DNA of 64,000 bases, from assembly GCF_902506325.1 (NCBI RefSeq), contig NZ_LR732330.1, positions 682,001 through 746,000 on the forward strand, written 5' to 3'. The notes under the pieces were generated by a model. The model did no database searches and had not been told where the DNA came from. It saw only the letters and a list, made by a program, of their open reading frames with translations. Both the position numbers and the translations under genes were made by a program. This document shows positions 18,345 to 27,772 of the stretch, one piece after another. Source of the stretch: Limnobacter sp. 130. GTDB taxonomy: Bacteria; Pseudomonadota; Gammaproteobacteria; Burkholderiales; Burkholderiaceae_B. Position 1 is the stretch's first letter, and the number at the start of each line of letters is the position of its first letter.

Positions 18345-19206
18345 GCTGAATGACACTCGCCATTTTGCCAAGGCTGCAGACAAAGTTCATCTTAGCCAAC
18401 CTGCGTTCAGCCGCAGCATTCAAGCACTGGAAAAACAAACCGGGCTGGTGCTGTTCGAGCGAAAAAGTGGTGAAATTCGCCCCACCCCTGCCGGCCAGTT
18501 TCTAATTGAACGAGCCCAACAACTGCTTCTGGAAGCCCGTTCCCTGCAACGCGACATTCACCTGTACCAGCGGGGCGAAGTGGGCGAACTGGCGTTCGGA
18601 GTGGGTCCATTTCCAAGCGCCACCCTCGCTGGTACTGTCATTCAAACTGTCCGCCAGGAATTCCCCAAGGTTGCACTGCAAATGGAAATCGCAAGCCCGG
18701 TTGAATTGCTGGCCCTGCTGCTGAAAGAAGAAATCGAGTTTTTTGTGGCCGACACGGGCGACTTAACGGTTGCACCTTACCTTCACATTCAACCTTTGAT
18801 GCGCCAATACGGGCATTTGTATGTGCGCCGTGGCCACCCCTTGGCGAAGAAAAAACACACCTTCGAGGATGCGTGGCAATATGGAATCGCATCCGTCAAA
18901 TTACCCGAACCGATGAAGGCGGGCCTTGGACTGTTACTGCGGCAAAACTCACAAAACCTGCCACAGCTTGCACTGGAATGTGACGACATTCATTTGTTGC
19001 ATCAACTGGCCATGAATACAAATTCTGTAGTGGCGTCGACCGACCTGGCAGCCAAGCCGTGGTGCGACCAGAAAAAACTCGTGAAACTCAATACCAGTGA
19101 CTTCCCTGAACTGTATTCCAGCATTGCGATTGTCACACTGGCCAAACGTGCTCTATCGCCCGTGGCCAACTACACCATCGAACTGTTCAAACAAACACAA
19201 TTTTAG
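18313..19206 (+). CDS. LysR-type transcriptional regulator
   Basis: 297 residues. The N-terminal winged helix-turn-helix is clear (FAKAADKVHLSQPAFSRSIQALEKQTG at about 18-44, with LFERKSGEIRPTPAG following). The rest is the periplasmic-binding-like effector domain (about 90-295). The start matches the usual LysR N-terminus MNLNQLEHLLAL. Its upstream region is a direct repeat of the region before the sterol-desaturase gene, so the ancestral target may be that gene (inference). It is also divergent from the decarboxylase gene 500 nt away, which is rather far for a classical pair. Confidence 0.9.
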   Translation: MNLNQLEHLLALNDTRHFAKAADKVHLSQPAFSRSIQALEKQTGLVLFERKSGEIRPTPAGQFLIERAQQLLLEARSLQRDIHLYQRGEVGELAFGVGPFPSATLAGTVIQTVRQEFPKVALQMEIASPVELLALLLKEEIEFFVADTGDLTVAPYLHIQPLMRQYGHLYVRRGHPLAKKKHTFEDAWQYGIASVKLPEPMKAGLGLLLRQNSQNLPQLALECDDIHLLHQLAMNTNSVVASTDLAAKPWCDQKKLVKLNTSDFPELYSSIAIVTLAKRALSPVANYTIELFKQTQF

Positions 19207-19353
19207 ATTTCATCGCCGAATCCGTTTTGTGCCTGCGACAGGCAATTGTTTTTCAGCGAGGATGTACGGATGGAGTACCCAGCGAAGTAATGGAGCAGAC
19301 TTGAAGACGCGCTTGGCGACATTCGACCTGCCCCCTAACTCATGAGTGATTGA

Positions 19354-19782
19354 ATGAACAACACCTACCGCGCACAGTGTCAATGTGGTCAATTGGCGCT
19401 TACCTTCACCCAGGCGCCCGTTGCACAATTGGTCTGCCATTGCCGTGATTGCCAAACCATTAGCGGCATGCCCTACGCAAAGGCCGCTTTTTTCAAAGCC
19501 GAAGAACAATGCGCACAGGGCGAATTCAAGGCGATTGAGATGACAGGTGGCTCGGGTAAACCCAAGCAATACCGCAGATGCAGCCAATGCAATGATTTTG
19601 TTTATGCCACGGTGGATGCGCTGACTGGCCTGTTGGGTGTGGCTGCAGACAGGCTGGGGCCACCTTTCGAATTCCAACCCATGGCCCATGTATGGACCAG
19701 CGAGAAGGCGCCCGAAGTAGATATTCCCCAAGGCGTATTCCAGTTTCCCAAGGCACCGCCGTTCAGACCGGGTAAGCAATAA
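19354..19782 (+). CDS. GFA / CENP-V domain zinc-binding protein
   Basis: 142 residues with the zinc-binding cysteines of the glutathione-dependent formaldehyde-activating family: CQCG (about 9-12), CHCRDCQ (about 30-36) and CSQCND (about 79-84). Family proteins bind zinc and are often called glutathione S-(hydroxymethyl)transferases, but most have no proven activity, so the name should stay at family level. It stands alone, 147 nt after lysR and 104 nt before the HU gene. Confidence 0.85.
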   Translation: MNNTYRAQCQCGQLALTFTQAPVAQLVCHCRDCQTISGMPYAKAAFFKAEEQCAQGEFKAIEMTGGSGKPKQYRRCSQCNDFVYATVDALTGLLGVAADRLGPPFEFQPMAHVWTSEKAPEVDIPQGVFQFPKAPPFRPGKQ

Positions 19783-19886
19783 AATAAACCGCCCATAGGG
19801 AGGTGAAAACAACCTAAACCCCCTTGCTACATGCGGTTTTCCATGGCATGTTAGCTACGCTCATTAACTCTTTGGAACTATAAACA

Positions 19887-20183
19887 ATGAACAAAACCGA
19901 ATTGATTGACGCCATCGCCGCAAAAAGTGAATGCTCCAAGGCCGCTGCTGGCAAAATGTTGGATGCCTTCATCGAAACCGTGAGCCAGCAAATGGCCGAT
20001 GGCGACAAGGTTGTTTTGGTGGGTTTCGGTACATTTCAAACCGGCGCACGTGCAGCCCGTGAGGGTCGTAACCCACGCACAGGCGAGACCATCAAGATTG
20101 CAGCAGCTGTAGTGCCTAAATTCACTCCTGGCCAAAGCCTGAAGACCAAAGTAAATACAAAGCCAGCAAAGAAAAAGAAATAA
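19887..20183 (+). CDS. hupB: HU-family nucleoid DNA-binding protein
   Basis: 98 residues. [14 protein letters not shown] opens the helical dimerisation body; the DNA-embracing arm contains [24 protein letters not shown], the HU/IHF signature with the conserved RNP loop. The C-terminus has a Lys-rich tail (PAKKKK) that adds about 7 residues to the usual 90. An intrinsic terminator follows at 20238. HU compacts and bends DNA without strict sequence preference. The symbol hupB is by similarity; an alpha/beta assignment cannot be made. Confidence 0.92.
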   Translation: MNKTELIDAIAAKSECSKAAAGKMLDAFIETVSQQMADGDKVVLVGFGTFQTGARAAREGRNPRTGETIKIAAAVVPKFTPGQSLKTKVNTKPAKKKK

Positions 20184-20237
20184 ATCAAGACACATCATTT
20201 ATGCCTTAAACCGTTGCTTCCAAGTATCGGTTACGAG

Positions 20238-20272
20238 CCCCCGCCCGTGAAAACGTTGCGGGGGTTTGTTTT
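20238..20272 (+). terminator. Intrinsic terminator after the HU gene
   Basis: CCCCCGC (20238-20244) and GCGGGGG (20258-20264) form a 7-bp GC stem around a 13-nt loop and are followed by TTTGTTTT (20265-20272). It ends HU transcription 55 nt after the stop. Confidence 0.88.
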
Positions 20273-20330
20273 GGGTGTAAATATCGCGTTAACCTTATCT
20301 AACCCAACTTCTAATAGCGATTTGATCAAC

Positions 20331-20747
20331 ATGAAGCATTCAATGATTTGGTCTGTAATTTCTGTTCTCTCACCCGTGTTGCTCTTCCCGACTACCGCCG
20401 CTGCCGAGGAAATCAAACTTCCCTCTGGCGTTGTTGTGGCCATTGATGGGAAATCAACAGGTGCACAAAAGCCAAAAAGTACGTCGACCGTAAGTGTTCA
20501 CTACGAGGGCGCGTTAACAAACGGCACTGTGTTTGATAGCTCTTACAAACGCGGCGCACCAGCCACATTCCCACTAAGCGGTGTTATTCCGTGCTGGACG
20601 CAAGGCGTCAGCACGATGTCAGTCGGCGACAAGGCCACGTTGACCTGCCCTGCAGACACAGCCTACGGCGCGCGCGGCATACCCGGGGTGATCCCCCCGA
20701 ACTCCGTATTGAAATTCAAGGTTGAATTGCTTGAGATCAAGCGTTGA
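20331..20747 (+). CDS. FKBP-type peptidyl-prolyl cis-trans isomerase, exported
   Basis: 138 residues with a signal peptide (MKHS to TTAAA, about 1-24), then one FKBP domain: VSVHYEGALTNGTVFDSSYKRG and FPLSGVIPCWTQGVSTMSVGDKATLTCP, ending in PPNSVLKFKVELLEI. Active-site Tyr, Asp, Val-Ile and Trp positions are present. It would assist proline isomerisation during folding in the periplasm. The ATG at 20331 gives a proper signal peptide; the longer reading from 20214 would run through the HU terminator and is rejected. There is no strong ribosome site. Confidence 0.9.
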   Translation: MKHSMIWSVISVLSPVLLFPTTAAAEEIKLPSGVVVAIDGKSTGAQKPKSTSTVSVHYEGALTNGTVFDSSYKRGAPATFPLSGVIPCWTQGVSTMSVGDKATLTCPADTAYGARGIPGVIPPNSVLKFKVELLEIKR

Positions 20748-20781
20748 TTGTTTGAAGTCTTAAAGAAATTCAAGACAAGAA

Positions 20782-20816
20782 AAAAGCCCTTTCGGTTTTA
20801 CACCGTAAGGGCTTTT
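20782..20816. terminator. Bidirectional terminator between the FKBP gene and tRNA-Asn
   Basis: Arms AAAAGCCCTT (20782-20791) and AAGGGCTTTT (20807-20816) form a 10-bp stem with an inner CGGT/ACCG pairing in the loop. A-run on the left and T-run on the right give U tracts in both directions, so it can end fkpA-type transcription and tRNA transcription from the other strand. Confidence 0.85.
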
Positions 20817-20827
20817 CACTTCTTATT

Positions 20828-20903
20828 TGGCTCCCCGACCTGGACTCGAACCAGGGACCTGCGGATTAACAGTCCGTCGCTCTACCGACTGAGCTATCGG
20901 GGA
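20828..20903 (-). tRNA. tRNA-Asn(GTT)
   Basis: 76-nt cloverleaf on the minus strand, 5' end at 20903. The acceptor stem TCCCCGA pairs with TCGGGGA; the D arm has AGCTCAGTCGGTAGAGC; the anticodon loop CTGTTAA gives GTT; the T arm is GGTTCGAGTCC; discriminator G and an encoded CCA (20830-20828) close it. No intron or mismatch is seen. Confidence 0.96.
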
Positions 20904-21025
20904 AAGAGCCGAGATTATAGCAGCGAAATTTTTTTGTGCAACCCCAAATACCCAAATTGGACAAATGAATTACAAAAACCCCGCTGCCTGCTTAAACCTT
21001 AGGCAACTTATTGCTTAACCCCTGT

Positions 21026-22213
21026 TTAACCCAATGCTTTCGCAATGCGCTCGCAGGCTTTTTCCAGGTTGCCCATGCTGGTAGCAAATGAAATGCGGAA
21101 GTAACCTTCAGCACCAAAAGCAGAACCAGGCACCACAGCAACACCGGCTTCCAGCAGGTACGCCGTCAGTTCCAGATCATTTGCTGCCTTGATCTTGCCT
21201 TCTGCGGCCAGCTTCTCGATGGCCTTGCGCGCGTCTACAAATGCGTAGAAAGCGCCTTCGGCTTTCAAAGTTTGAATCGTCGGCACAGCATTCAAAGCCT
21301 TGGTCACAAACTCATTGCGTTCACGGAACGCAGCAACCATGGGCTTCAAACAATCCTGGTCGCCGCTCAAGGCAGTTTCCGCGGCCACTTGTGAAATAGA
21401 CGTGGGGTTGGAAGTGGACTGGCTTTGCAGGTTCGTCATCACATCGATCAACTTGGCCGGGCCTGCAGCAAAACCAATACGCCAGCCGGTCATGCTGTAC
21501 GCCTTGGAAACACCGTTCAACACCACGGTACGGTCTTTCAATGCGGGGCAGGCGTTCAAAATGTTCACAAACGGCACACCAGCCAGGTTGATGTGCTCGT
21601 ACATGTCATCGGTGGCCACAATAATATTGGGGTGCTTCAACAGCACTTCGCCCAAGGCCGCCAACTCTTCCTTGGTGTACACAGCGCCCGTGGGGTTGCT
21701 GGGGCTGTTGATCATGAACATCTTGGTTTTTGGCGTAATGGCGGCTTCCAGTTGGGCAGGGGAAATTTTAAACCCCTGCTCAATGCCGGCAAACACCAGC
21801 TTGGGCACACCGCCAGCAATTTCAACAATGTCAGCGTAGCTCACCCAGTAAGGTGCAGGAATTACCACCTCGTCACCATCGTTGATGGTAGCCAGCACCA
21901 TATTAAAAATGCATTGCTTGCCACCCACGCCAACAACAATTTCATTGGCTTTGTATTCCAGCCCGTTGTCGCGTTTTAGCTTGGCGATCACGGCGTTTTT
22001 AAGGCCTACGGTGCCACCAACGGCTGTGTATTTCGTAAAGCCGGCATCAATGGCTTTCTTTGCAGCCTCTTTGATGTGGTCAGGCGTGTCGAAGTCGGGT
22101 TCACCAGCGCCCAAGCCGATAATGTCTTTACCCTCGGCTTTCAGTTGGGCCGCCTTGGCTGTCACGGCAAGTGTAGGGGAAGGTTTGATCGTAAGTGCGC
22201 GATTTGAAAGCAT
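21026..22213 (-). CDS. aspC: Pyridoxal-phosphate aspartate aminotransferase (class I, Ib subgroup)
   Basis: 395 residues, fold type I. Seen: GAGEPDFDTPDHI substrate loop near 36-48, NSPSNPTGAVY (about 168-178) with the cofactor-contacting Asn, the PLP lysine in NGVSKAYSMTGWRIGF (about 235) and the C-terminal Arg in YFRISFATS that binds the substrate carboxylate. It interconverts aspartate and glutamate with their oxoacids in the cytoplasm. It is divergent from uvrB with a 236-nt spacer. Subgroup Ib enzymes can also accept prephenate, which the sequence alone does not decide. Confidence 0.92.
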   Translation of the reverse strand: MLSNRALTIKPSPTLAVTAKAAQLKAEGKDIIGLGAGEPDFDTPDHIKEAAKKAIDAGFTKYTAVGGTVGLKNAVIAKLKRDNGLEYKANEIVVGVGGKQCIFNMVLATINDGDEVVIPAPYWVSYADIVEIAGGVPKLVFAGIEQGFKISPAQLEAAITPKTKMFMINSPSNPTGAVYTKEELAALGEVLLKHPNIIVATDDMYEHINLAGVPFVNILNACPALKDRTVVLNGVSKAYSMTGWRIGFAAGPAKLIDVMTNLQSQSTSNPTSISQVAAETALSGDQDCLKPMVAAFRERNEFVTKALNAVPTIQTLKAEGAFYAFVDARKAIEKLAAEGKIKAANDLELTAYLLEAGVAVVPGSAFGAEGYFRISFATSMGNLEKACERIAKALG

Positions 22214-22449
22214 GATTCCGTTGTCTGGGAGTGAAAAAAGAAAAAGTCAAGTCTGGAAAAAAAACTCATTTCCGACGATAATGCAGGATTGGCTTATCAC
22301 AAAATGCTGCGAATTTTCTGCAGCCAACAGCCCAATGATGCAACTCCGTAATTCTACGGGATTGGCCAGAAGGTTCAACCCGTGGGGTTAATCATTGGCT
22401 AAAACCGCTGTGCTTTGTGGTTGCCTCGCATCAAGACTCGTAGTTTAAC

Positions 22450-24513
22450 ATGGCCCCTGGATTTATCAGTTACCCCAACAGTCCGTTCGAGCTTTACCAG
22501 CCCTACTCCCCGGCTGGCGACCAGCCGACCGCGATTGAAAAGCTGATCGAAGGCGTGAACGATGGCGAGGTGTTTCAAACCCTGCTGGGCGTTACCGGCT
22601 CGGGCAAAACCTTCACCATGGCCAATGTAATCGCCCAAACCGGGCGTCCGGCTTTGGTTTTGGCCCCCAACAAAACCCTGGCTGCCCAGCTGTACGCTGA
22701 AATGCGCGAGTTTTTCCCCAAAAATGCGGTGGAATACTTCGTCAGCTACTACGACTACTACCAGCCCGAAGCCTACGTGCCCAGCCGCGACCTGTTCATT
22801 GAAAAAGACAGCTCGATCAACGAGCACATTGAACAAATGCGGCTTTCAGCCACAAAAAGCCTGCTGGAGCGCCGCGACACCATTATTGTGGGCACGGTCA
22901 GCTGCATTTACGGCATTGGTGATCCATCGGACTACCACGCCATGATTCTGAGCATTCGCCATGGCGACAAGCTCAGCCAGCGCGACATTCTGAAACGCCT
23001 CATCGCCATGCAGTACAAGCGCAATGACCTGGACTTCACGCGCGGCACCTTCCGGGTTCGGGGCGACACCATCGACGTGTACCCGGCCGAACATTCCGAG
23101 TTGGCTGTGCGTATCGACCTGTTCGACGATGAAATAGATGCAATTCAGCTATTTGACCCGCTAACCGGCAAAATTCGCCAAAAGCTGCCACGTTTCACCA
23201 TTTACCCCAGCAGCCACTATGTAACGCCCCGCGCCACGGTGCTGCGTGCCATTGAAACCATTAAAGCAGAATTGCGCGAACAACTTGATTTCTTTGTCAA
23301 AACCGGAAAACTGGTCGAGGCCCAGCGCCTGGAACAGCGCACCCGCTTTGACCTGGAAATGCTGGCTGAACTCGGTTTTTGCAAAGGCATCGAGAATTAC
23401 AGCCGCCACATGTCAGGTGCCGCGCCGGGCGAGCCGCCACCCACACTGATCGATTACCTGCCCAAAGACGGCTTGATGATCATCGACGAAAGCCACGTCA
23501 CCATTGGCCAACTGGGCGGAATGTACCGTGGAGACAGGTCCCGCAAGGAAACTTTGGTTAACTTCGGCTTTCGTCTGCCATCTGCCATGGACAATCGCCC
23601 CTTGCGTTTCGAGGAATTCGAGTCCAAAATGCGGCAAACAGTGTTTGTTTCAGCCACGCCCTCGAATTACGAGAAAGAGCATTCTGGCCAAGTGGTTGAA
23701 CAAGTGGTGCGCCCCACAGGGCTGATTGACCCTGTGATTGAGGTGCGCCCTGCCACCACCCAGGTCGATGACCTGCTCAGCGAGATTCACGAACGAACTC
23801 GCGCTGGCGATCGAGTATTGGTCACAACGTTGACCAAGCGCATGGCCGAAGACCTCACTGACTACCTCAGCGACAATGGTGTTCGCGTGCGTTATTTGCA
23901 TTCCGACATTGAAACCGTTGAGCGCGTTGAAATTATCCGTGACCTGCGTTTGGGCGAATTTGATGTGCTGGTTGGAATTAATTTATTGCGCGAGGGCTTG
24001 GATATTCCGGAAGTGTCCCTAGTTGCAATACTGGATGCCGACAAAGAAGGCTTTTTGCGCAGTGAACGCAGTTTGATTCAGACCATTGGCCGCGCTGCCC
24101 GCAATTTGAACGGCAAAGCGATTTTGTATGCTGACCGGGTGACCAATTCCATGGAATTGGCGATTGGCGAAACCACCCGCCGCAGAAACAAGCAAATTGA
24201 GTTCAATACAGCAAACGGCATTACCCCACGGGGCGTGAACAAACAGGTCAAGGAACTTATCGACGGCGTGTTCGATCCAAACGCTTCAAGGCAACGCAAA
24301 GCCGATAAGGCCATGGAAGTTGCCCCCTTGGGTGAAAAGCAGTTGGCAAAAGAGATTAAACGGCTTGAGAAACTCATGCTGGAACACGCGAAGAACCTGG
24401 AGTTTGAAAAAGCCGCCCAGGCCCGCGACCAGTTGGGTTTGCTGAAAGAACAGTTGTTTGGCAGCAAGGGCGAGTCCAACGTGACCTCGCTGGATGCCAA
24501 ACGCAGCGCCTGA
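22450..24513 (+). CDS. uvrB: Excinuclease ABC subunit B
   Basis: 687 residues. Seen in order: Walker [11 protein letters not shown] (about 38-47), the damage-probing beta hairpin [12 protein letters not shown] (about 98-109), [21 protein letters not shown], helicase motifs [20 protein letters not shown] and [43 protein letters not shown], and a C-terminal UVR domain ([28 protein letters not shown]) that contacts UvrC. UvrB loads on lesions with UvrA and recruits UvrC in nucleotide excision repair. I found no perfect LexA box in the 236-nt upstream spacer. Confidence 0.97.
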   Translation: MAPGFISYPNSPFELYQPYSPAGDQPTAIEKLIEGVNDGEVFQTLLGVTGSGKTFTMANVIAQTGRPALVLAPNKTLAAQLYAEMREFFPKNAVEYFVSYYDYYQPEAYVPSRDLFIEKDSSINEHIEQMRLSATKSLLERRDTIIVGTVSCIYGIGDPSDYHAMILSIRHGDKLSQRDILKRLIAMQYKRNDLDFTRGTFRVRGDTIDVYPAEHSELAVRIDLFDDEIDAIQLFDPLTGKIRQKLPRFTIYPSSHYVTPRATVLRAIETIKAELREQLDFFVKTGKLVEAQRLEQRTRFDLEMLAELGFCKGIENYSRHMSGAAPGEPPPTLIDYLPKDGLMIIDESHVTIGQLGGMYRGDRSRKETLVNFGFRLPSAMDNRPLRFEEFESKMRQTVFVSATPSNYEKEHSGQVVEQVVRPTGLIDPVIEVRPATTQVDDLLSEIHERTRAGDRVLVTTLTKRMAEDLTDYLSDNGVRVRYLHSDIETVERVEIIRDLRLGEFDVLVGINLLREGLDIPEVSLVAILDADKEGFLRSERSLIQTIGRAARNLNGKAILYADRVTNSMELAIGETTRRRNKQIEFNTANGITPRGVNKQVKELIDGVFDPNASRQRKADKAMEVAPLGEKQLAKEIKRLEKLMLEHAKNLEFEKAAQARDQLGLLKEQLFGSKGESNVTSLDAKRSA

Positions 24514-24582
24514 AGCAAGCAGGCGCGTTGTAAAGATTTGAAGAGTTTTACTTTAATGGGTTCAGGACAATAGGAAGCCAAT

Positions 24583-25074
24583 ATGAAAAGCAAAGTTTTG
24601 TTTGTGTGCATGGGAAACATCTGCCGCTCACCAACAGCAGAAGGCGTTTTCAGGCAGATGGTAAGCGAAGCGGGTCTTGACCATGAAATTTCTGTTGAGT
24701 CAGCCGGCACGCATGCCTACCATTTGGACAAAACGCCCGACCCCCGCGCCGAGGCAGCCGCCGCCAAGCGTGGTTACGACATTTCCAACCTGATTTCACG
24801 CCAGGTCACTGCTGACGATTTCCGCGACAGTGACATGATCCTGGCCATGGATTGGGACAACATGAGTCTGCTTCAACAGCAGTGCCCACGCCAGTACGCG
24901 CACAAAATTCAATTGATGATGCGCTACGCCACTGAACATGACGAAGCCACCGTGCCCGACCCCTACTATGGCGGCCCCGATGGTTTTGACACCGTGTTGA
25001 ACTACATTGAAGACAGCTGCACAGGCTTGTTGGAAGTGTTGCGCAAACGTGTATTTCAGTTCGCGGCAGCATAA
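24583..25074 (+). CDS. Low-molecular-weight protein-tyrosine phosphatase
   Basis: 163 residues. The P loop C-x5-R-S is CMGNICRSPTAEG (Cys9, Arg15) and the general acid Asp lies in VPDPYYGG (about 125). The fold matches the family throughout. In this neighbourhood the gene sits directly before iscR, an arrangement common in related betaproteobacteria (general knowledge). Candidate substrates include capsule or exopolysaccharide tyrosine kinases, but none is encoded here. A terminator follows, so it is not cotranscribed with iscR. Confidence 0.92.
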   Translation: MKSKVLFVCMGNICRSPTAEGVFRQMVSEAGLDHEISVESAGTHAYHLDKTPDPRAEAAAAKRGYDISNLISRQVTADDFRDSDMILAMDWDNMSLLQQQCPRQYAHKIQLMMRYATEHDEATVPDPYYGGPDGFDTVLNYIEDSCTGLLEVLRKRVFQFAAA

Positions 25075-25083
25075 TCTGATCCA

Positions 25084-25139
25084 GCCCGCTTTCGGCGGGC
25101 ACTGAAGTCAAAAACCGCTGGCCTTTGCCGGCGGTTTTT
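25084..25139 (+). terminator. Two stem-loops, second an intrinsic terminator, after the phosphatase gene
   Basis: First stem GCCCGC (25084-25089) / GCGGGC (25095-25100). Second stem AACCGCTGGC / GCCGGCGGTT (25113-25136) with a CTTT loop followed by T5, a proper intrinsic terminator. Confidence 0.85.
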
Positions 25140-25182
25140 CTTTTGCAGATCAAGGTTTCCCCTAGCCATTCAAACCCGCCGA

Positions 25183-25235
25183 ATACTTGAGTAAAACAGT
25201 CAACTTTGCTATACTTGACCAAAATAGTAGGAATT
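25183..25235 (+). promoter_or_regulatory. iscR promoter with two IscR type-1-like boxes
   Basis: TTGAGT (25187-25192), 17-nt spacer, TATACT (25210-25215). Two similar boxes that begin ATACTTGA and contain AAAAnAGT occur at 25183-25207 and 25211-25235, 28 nt apart. They resemble the Fe-S-IscR type 1 site. One covers the -35 and the other the region from -10 downstream, so holo-IscR bound there would block transcription. Confidence 0.7.
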
Positions 25236-25273
25236 AGCCGAAAGGCTTTTAAGGGTGCAATAAAAGGATTGCC

Positions 25274-25756
25274 ATGCGATTGACCACAAAAGGCAGATTT
25301 GCCGTTACAGCCATGATTGATCTTGCTTTACAGCAAGACACAGGGCCGGTTTCGCTCGCCGGCATCAGCCAGCGCCAGAATATTTCACTGTCGTATCTGG
25401 AGCAGTTGTTTTCGAAGCTGCGCAGGCACGAGCTGGTTGAAAGCGTTCGCGGCCCCGGCGGCGGTTATCATATTGCCCGCGCCCTGAAGGAAGTCAGCGT
25501 TGCTGACGTTATTTTGGCTGTGGATGAACCGCTGGATGCAACCCAGTGTGGTGGCAAGGAAAATTGCACCGATGAAGGCCAGTGCATGACGCACGACCTG
25601 TGGAGCAGCCTTAACACCAAAATGCTCGAATATTTGGGCTCAGTCACTTTGCAGTGCCTGGTTGAAAAGCACAAACAAAAAGACGCTGAGCGAACCATTC
25701 AGTTTCGTGAAAGGCCAACGGCATCTAATGCCGCAGCCGCACAACATACACATTAA
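25274..25756 (+). CDS. iscR: Fe-S cluster assembly regulator IscR
   Basis: 160 residues, Rrf2 family. N-terminal winged helix (MRLTTKGRFAVTAMIDLAL..ISLSYLEQLFSKLRRHELVESVRGPGGGY) and the three cluster-binding cysteines Cys92, Cys98 and Cys104 spaced as in E. coli IscR (CGGKENCTDEGQCMTH). The holo form represses the isc operon, which relieves when clusters are scarce. The tail after residue 135 is low complexity (Ala-rich, ends in HTH). It is the first gene of the operon and has the two-box promoter upstream. Confidence 0.95.
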   Translation: MRLTTKGRFAVTAMIDLALQQDTGPVSLAGISQRQNISLSYLEQLFSKLRRHELVESVRGPGGGYHIARALKEVSVADVILAVDEPLDATQCGGKENCTDEGQCMTHDLWSSLNTKMLEYLGSVTLQCLVEKHKQKDAERTIQFRERPTASNAAAAQHTH

Positions 25757-25783
25757 ATAGCAGTTGATTGGAGCAAATACACT

Positions 25784-26995
25784 ATGAAGATGCCGATTTA
25801 TCTCGATTACAGCGCCACCACCCCTGTGGATCCGCGCGTAGCCGACGCCATGATTCCTTTCCTGCGTGAAAGCTTTGGCAACCCGGCATCCCGCAGTCAC
25901 GCCTATGGCTGGACCGCCGAGGAAGCCGTTGAAAAAGCCCGTGAAGACGTTGCCGCTTTGGTCAACGCCGACCCACGCGAAATCGTGTGGACTTCTGGCG
26001 CAACCGAATCGAACAACCTGGCCATCAAGGGTGCAGCGCTTTTCTATGGCGAAACCAAGGGCAAGCACATCATCACCTTGAAAACTGAACACAAGGCTGT
26101 GCTGGACACCTTCCGCGACCTGGAACGCCATGGCTTTGAAGCCACTTACCTGGACGTTCAGGACAACGGCCTGATCAGCATGGACGCCCTGAAAGCTGCC
26201 ATTCGCCCCGACACTGTGTTGATTTCAATCATGTTTGTGAACAACGAAATTGGCGTGATTCAAGACATTCCCGCCATTGGCGAATTGTGTCGCGAGAAAG
26301 GCATCATTTTCCACGTGGACGCTGCGCAAGCCACCGGCAAGGTAGAAATCGACTTGCAAAAGCTGAAAGTAGACTTGATGAGCTTTTCTGCGCACAAAAC
26401 TTATGGCCCCAAAGGCATTGGTGCCCTGTATGTACGCCGCAAGCCCCGTATTCGCATTGATGCACAAATGCACGGTGGCGGCCACGAGCGTGGCATGCGC
26501 TCAGGCACCTTGGCCACCCATCAAATCGTTGGCATGGGCGAATGCTTCCGCATTGCCAAAGAAGAAATGGCCAGTGAATTGCCACGCATGAAAGCATTGC
26601 GTGACCGTTTGCTCAACGGTTTGAAAGCCATTGATGAAATTTATGTCAACGGTGATCTGAATCAGCGTGTGGTGCACAACCTGAACGTGAGCTTCAACTT
26701 CGTGGAAGGCGAGTCGCTGATCATGGGCGTAAAAGAAATTGCGGTATCGTCTGGTTCAGCCTGTACATCGGCCTCTCTTGAGCCCTCCTATGTACTACGT
26801 GCATTGGGCCGCAGCGACGAATTGGCGCATAGCTCGATTCGTTTCTCGATTGGTCGTTTCACGACTGAAGCCGATGTTGATTTCACCATCGAATTGATGA
26901 AAGCCAAAGTGGCGAAGTTGCGTGAATTGTCGCCCCTTTGGGAAATGCACCTGGACGGCGTGGATTTAAGCACCGTTCAATGGGCTGAGCACTGA
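25784..26995 (+). CDS. iscS: Cysteine desulfurase IscS
   Basis: 403 residues, fold type I PLP enzyme. Seen: [11 protein letters not shown] at the N-terminus, the PLP lysine in [18 protein letters not shown] (about 207), the mobile-loop catalytic cysteine in [21 protein letters not shown] (about 327) and the C-terminal IscU/partner-docking segment. It removes sulfur from cysteine as an enzyme persulfide and passes it to IscU. It follows iscR by 27 nt with GGAG upstream of its ATG. Confidence 0.97.
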   Translation: MKMPIYLDYSATTPVDPRVADAMIPFLRESFGNPASRSHAYGWTAEEAVEKAREDVAALVNADPREIVWTSGATESNNLAIKGAALFYGETKGKHIITLKTEHKAVLDTFRDLERHGFEATYLDVQDNGLISMDALKAAIRPDTVLISIMFVNNEIGVIQDIPAIGELCREKGIIFHVDAAQATGKVEIDLQKLKVDLMSFSAHKTYGPKGIGALYVRRKPRIRIDAQMHGGGHERGMRSGTLATHQIVGMGECFRIAKEEMASELPRMKALRDRLLNGLKAIDEIYVNGDLNQRVVHNLNVSFNFVEGESLIMGVKEIAVSSGSACTSASLEPSYVLRALGRSDELAHSSIRFSIGRFTTEADVDFTIELMKAKVAKLRELSPLWEMHLDGVDLSTVQWAEH

Positions 26996-27022
26996 AATAT
27001 TTGAAGATTGAGGAGAAGTACC

Positions 27023-27403
27023 ATGGCATACAGCGAAAAAGTTCTAGACCATTATGAAAACCCCCGCAACGTGGGCTCGTTCGAAAAGGGCGACGACGAA
27101 GTGGGTACAGGTATGGTGGGCGCACCCGCTTGCGGCGACGTAATGAAACTGCAAATCAAGGTAGGCGCCGACGGTTTGATTACCGATGCGAAGTTTAAAA
27201 CCTACGGCTGTGGTTCGGCCATTGCATCGTCTTCATTGGTCACCGAGTGGGTCAAGGGCAAAACCCTGGACCAGGCTTTGGAAATCAAGAACACTGCGAT
27301 TGCTGAAGAGTTGGCCTTGCCACCTGTAAAAATTCACTGCTCCATTTTGGCTGAAGACGCCATCAAGGCAGCGGTTGAAGATTACAAAAAGAAGCACGCC
27401 TGA
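27023..27403 (+). CDS. iscU: Fe-S cluster scaffold IscU
   Basis: 126 residues. The three cluster ligands are in GAPACGDVMKL (Cys37), YGCGSAIASSS (Cys63) and KIHCSILAEDAI (Cys106), with Asp39 conserved. The HscA-binding motif is present as LPPVKIHCS (LPPVK). Start at the ATG at 27023, preceded by GAGGAGAAG; the longer reading from 27008 is rejected. It receives sulfur from IscS and iron, builds [2Fe-2S] and hands it on with HscBA. Confidence 0.96.
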   Translation: MAYSEKVLDHYENPRNVGSFEKGDDEVGTGMVGAPACGDVMKLQIKVGADGLITDAKFKTYGCGSAIASSSLVTEWVKGKTLDQALEIKNTAIAEELALPPVKIHCSILAEDAIKAAVEDYKKKHA

Positions 27404-27437
27404 TTGTTGAAAAGTTGTTGATAAGGAATTGAACACC

Positions 27438-27761
27438 ATGGCGATTACATTGACTGAGCGCGCCGCCGACCACATTAGCAAGTTCCTGACCAAACGCGGC
27501 AAGGGAATTGGTTTGCGCATTGGTGTGCGCACCACCGGCTGTTCCGGCATGGCTTACAAGCTGGAGTTTGTGGATCTTGTTTCCGACGAAGACAATGTAT
27601 TCGAAGCCCATGGTGTGAAGCTTTTTGTGGATCCCAAAAGCATGCCTTACCTTGAAGGCATTGAACTGGACTTCGCACGCGAAGGCTTGAATGAAGGTTT
27701 CAAATTCAACAACCCCAATGAAAAGGCGCGCTGCGGCTGTGGTGAAAGCTTCACCGTTTAA
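27438..27761 (+). CDS. iscA: A-type Fe-S carrier IscA
   Basis: 107 residues of the HesB/IscA fold. The three ligand cysteines are Cys35-ish in [14 protein letters not shown] and the pair in [10 protein letters not shown] at the C-terminus. It carries clusters or iron from the scaffold to apo-enzymes. The ATG at 27438 follows AAGGAA at about 9 nt; an upstream TTG reading adds three residues and is less likely. It lies between iscU and hscB with short gaps, as in E. coli. Confidence 0.95.
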   Translation: MAITLTERAADHISKFLTKRGKGIGLRIGVRTTGCSGMAYKLEFVDLVSDEDNVFEAHGVKLFVDPKSMPYLEGIELDFAREGLNEGFKFNNPNEKARCGCGESFTV

Positions 27762-27772
27762 TTGTCAGCCCA

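Noticed and set aside
22307-22323. Possible LexA box CTG...CAG before uvrB
   Set aside because: The spacing is 11 rather than 10 nt and the conserved CTGT/ACAG ends are absent.
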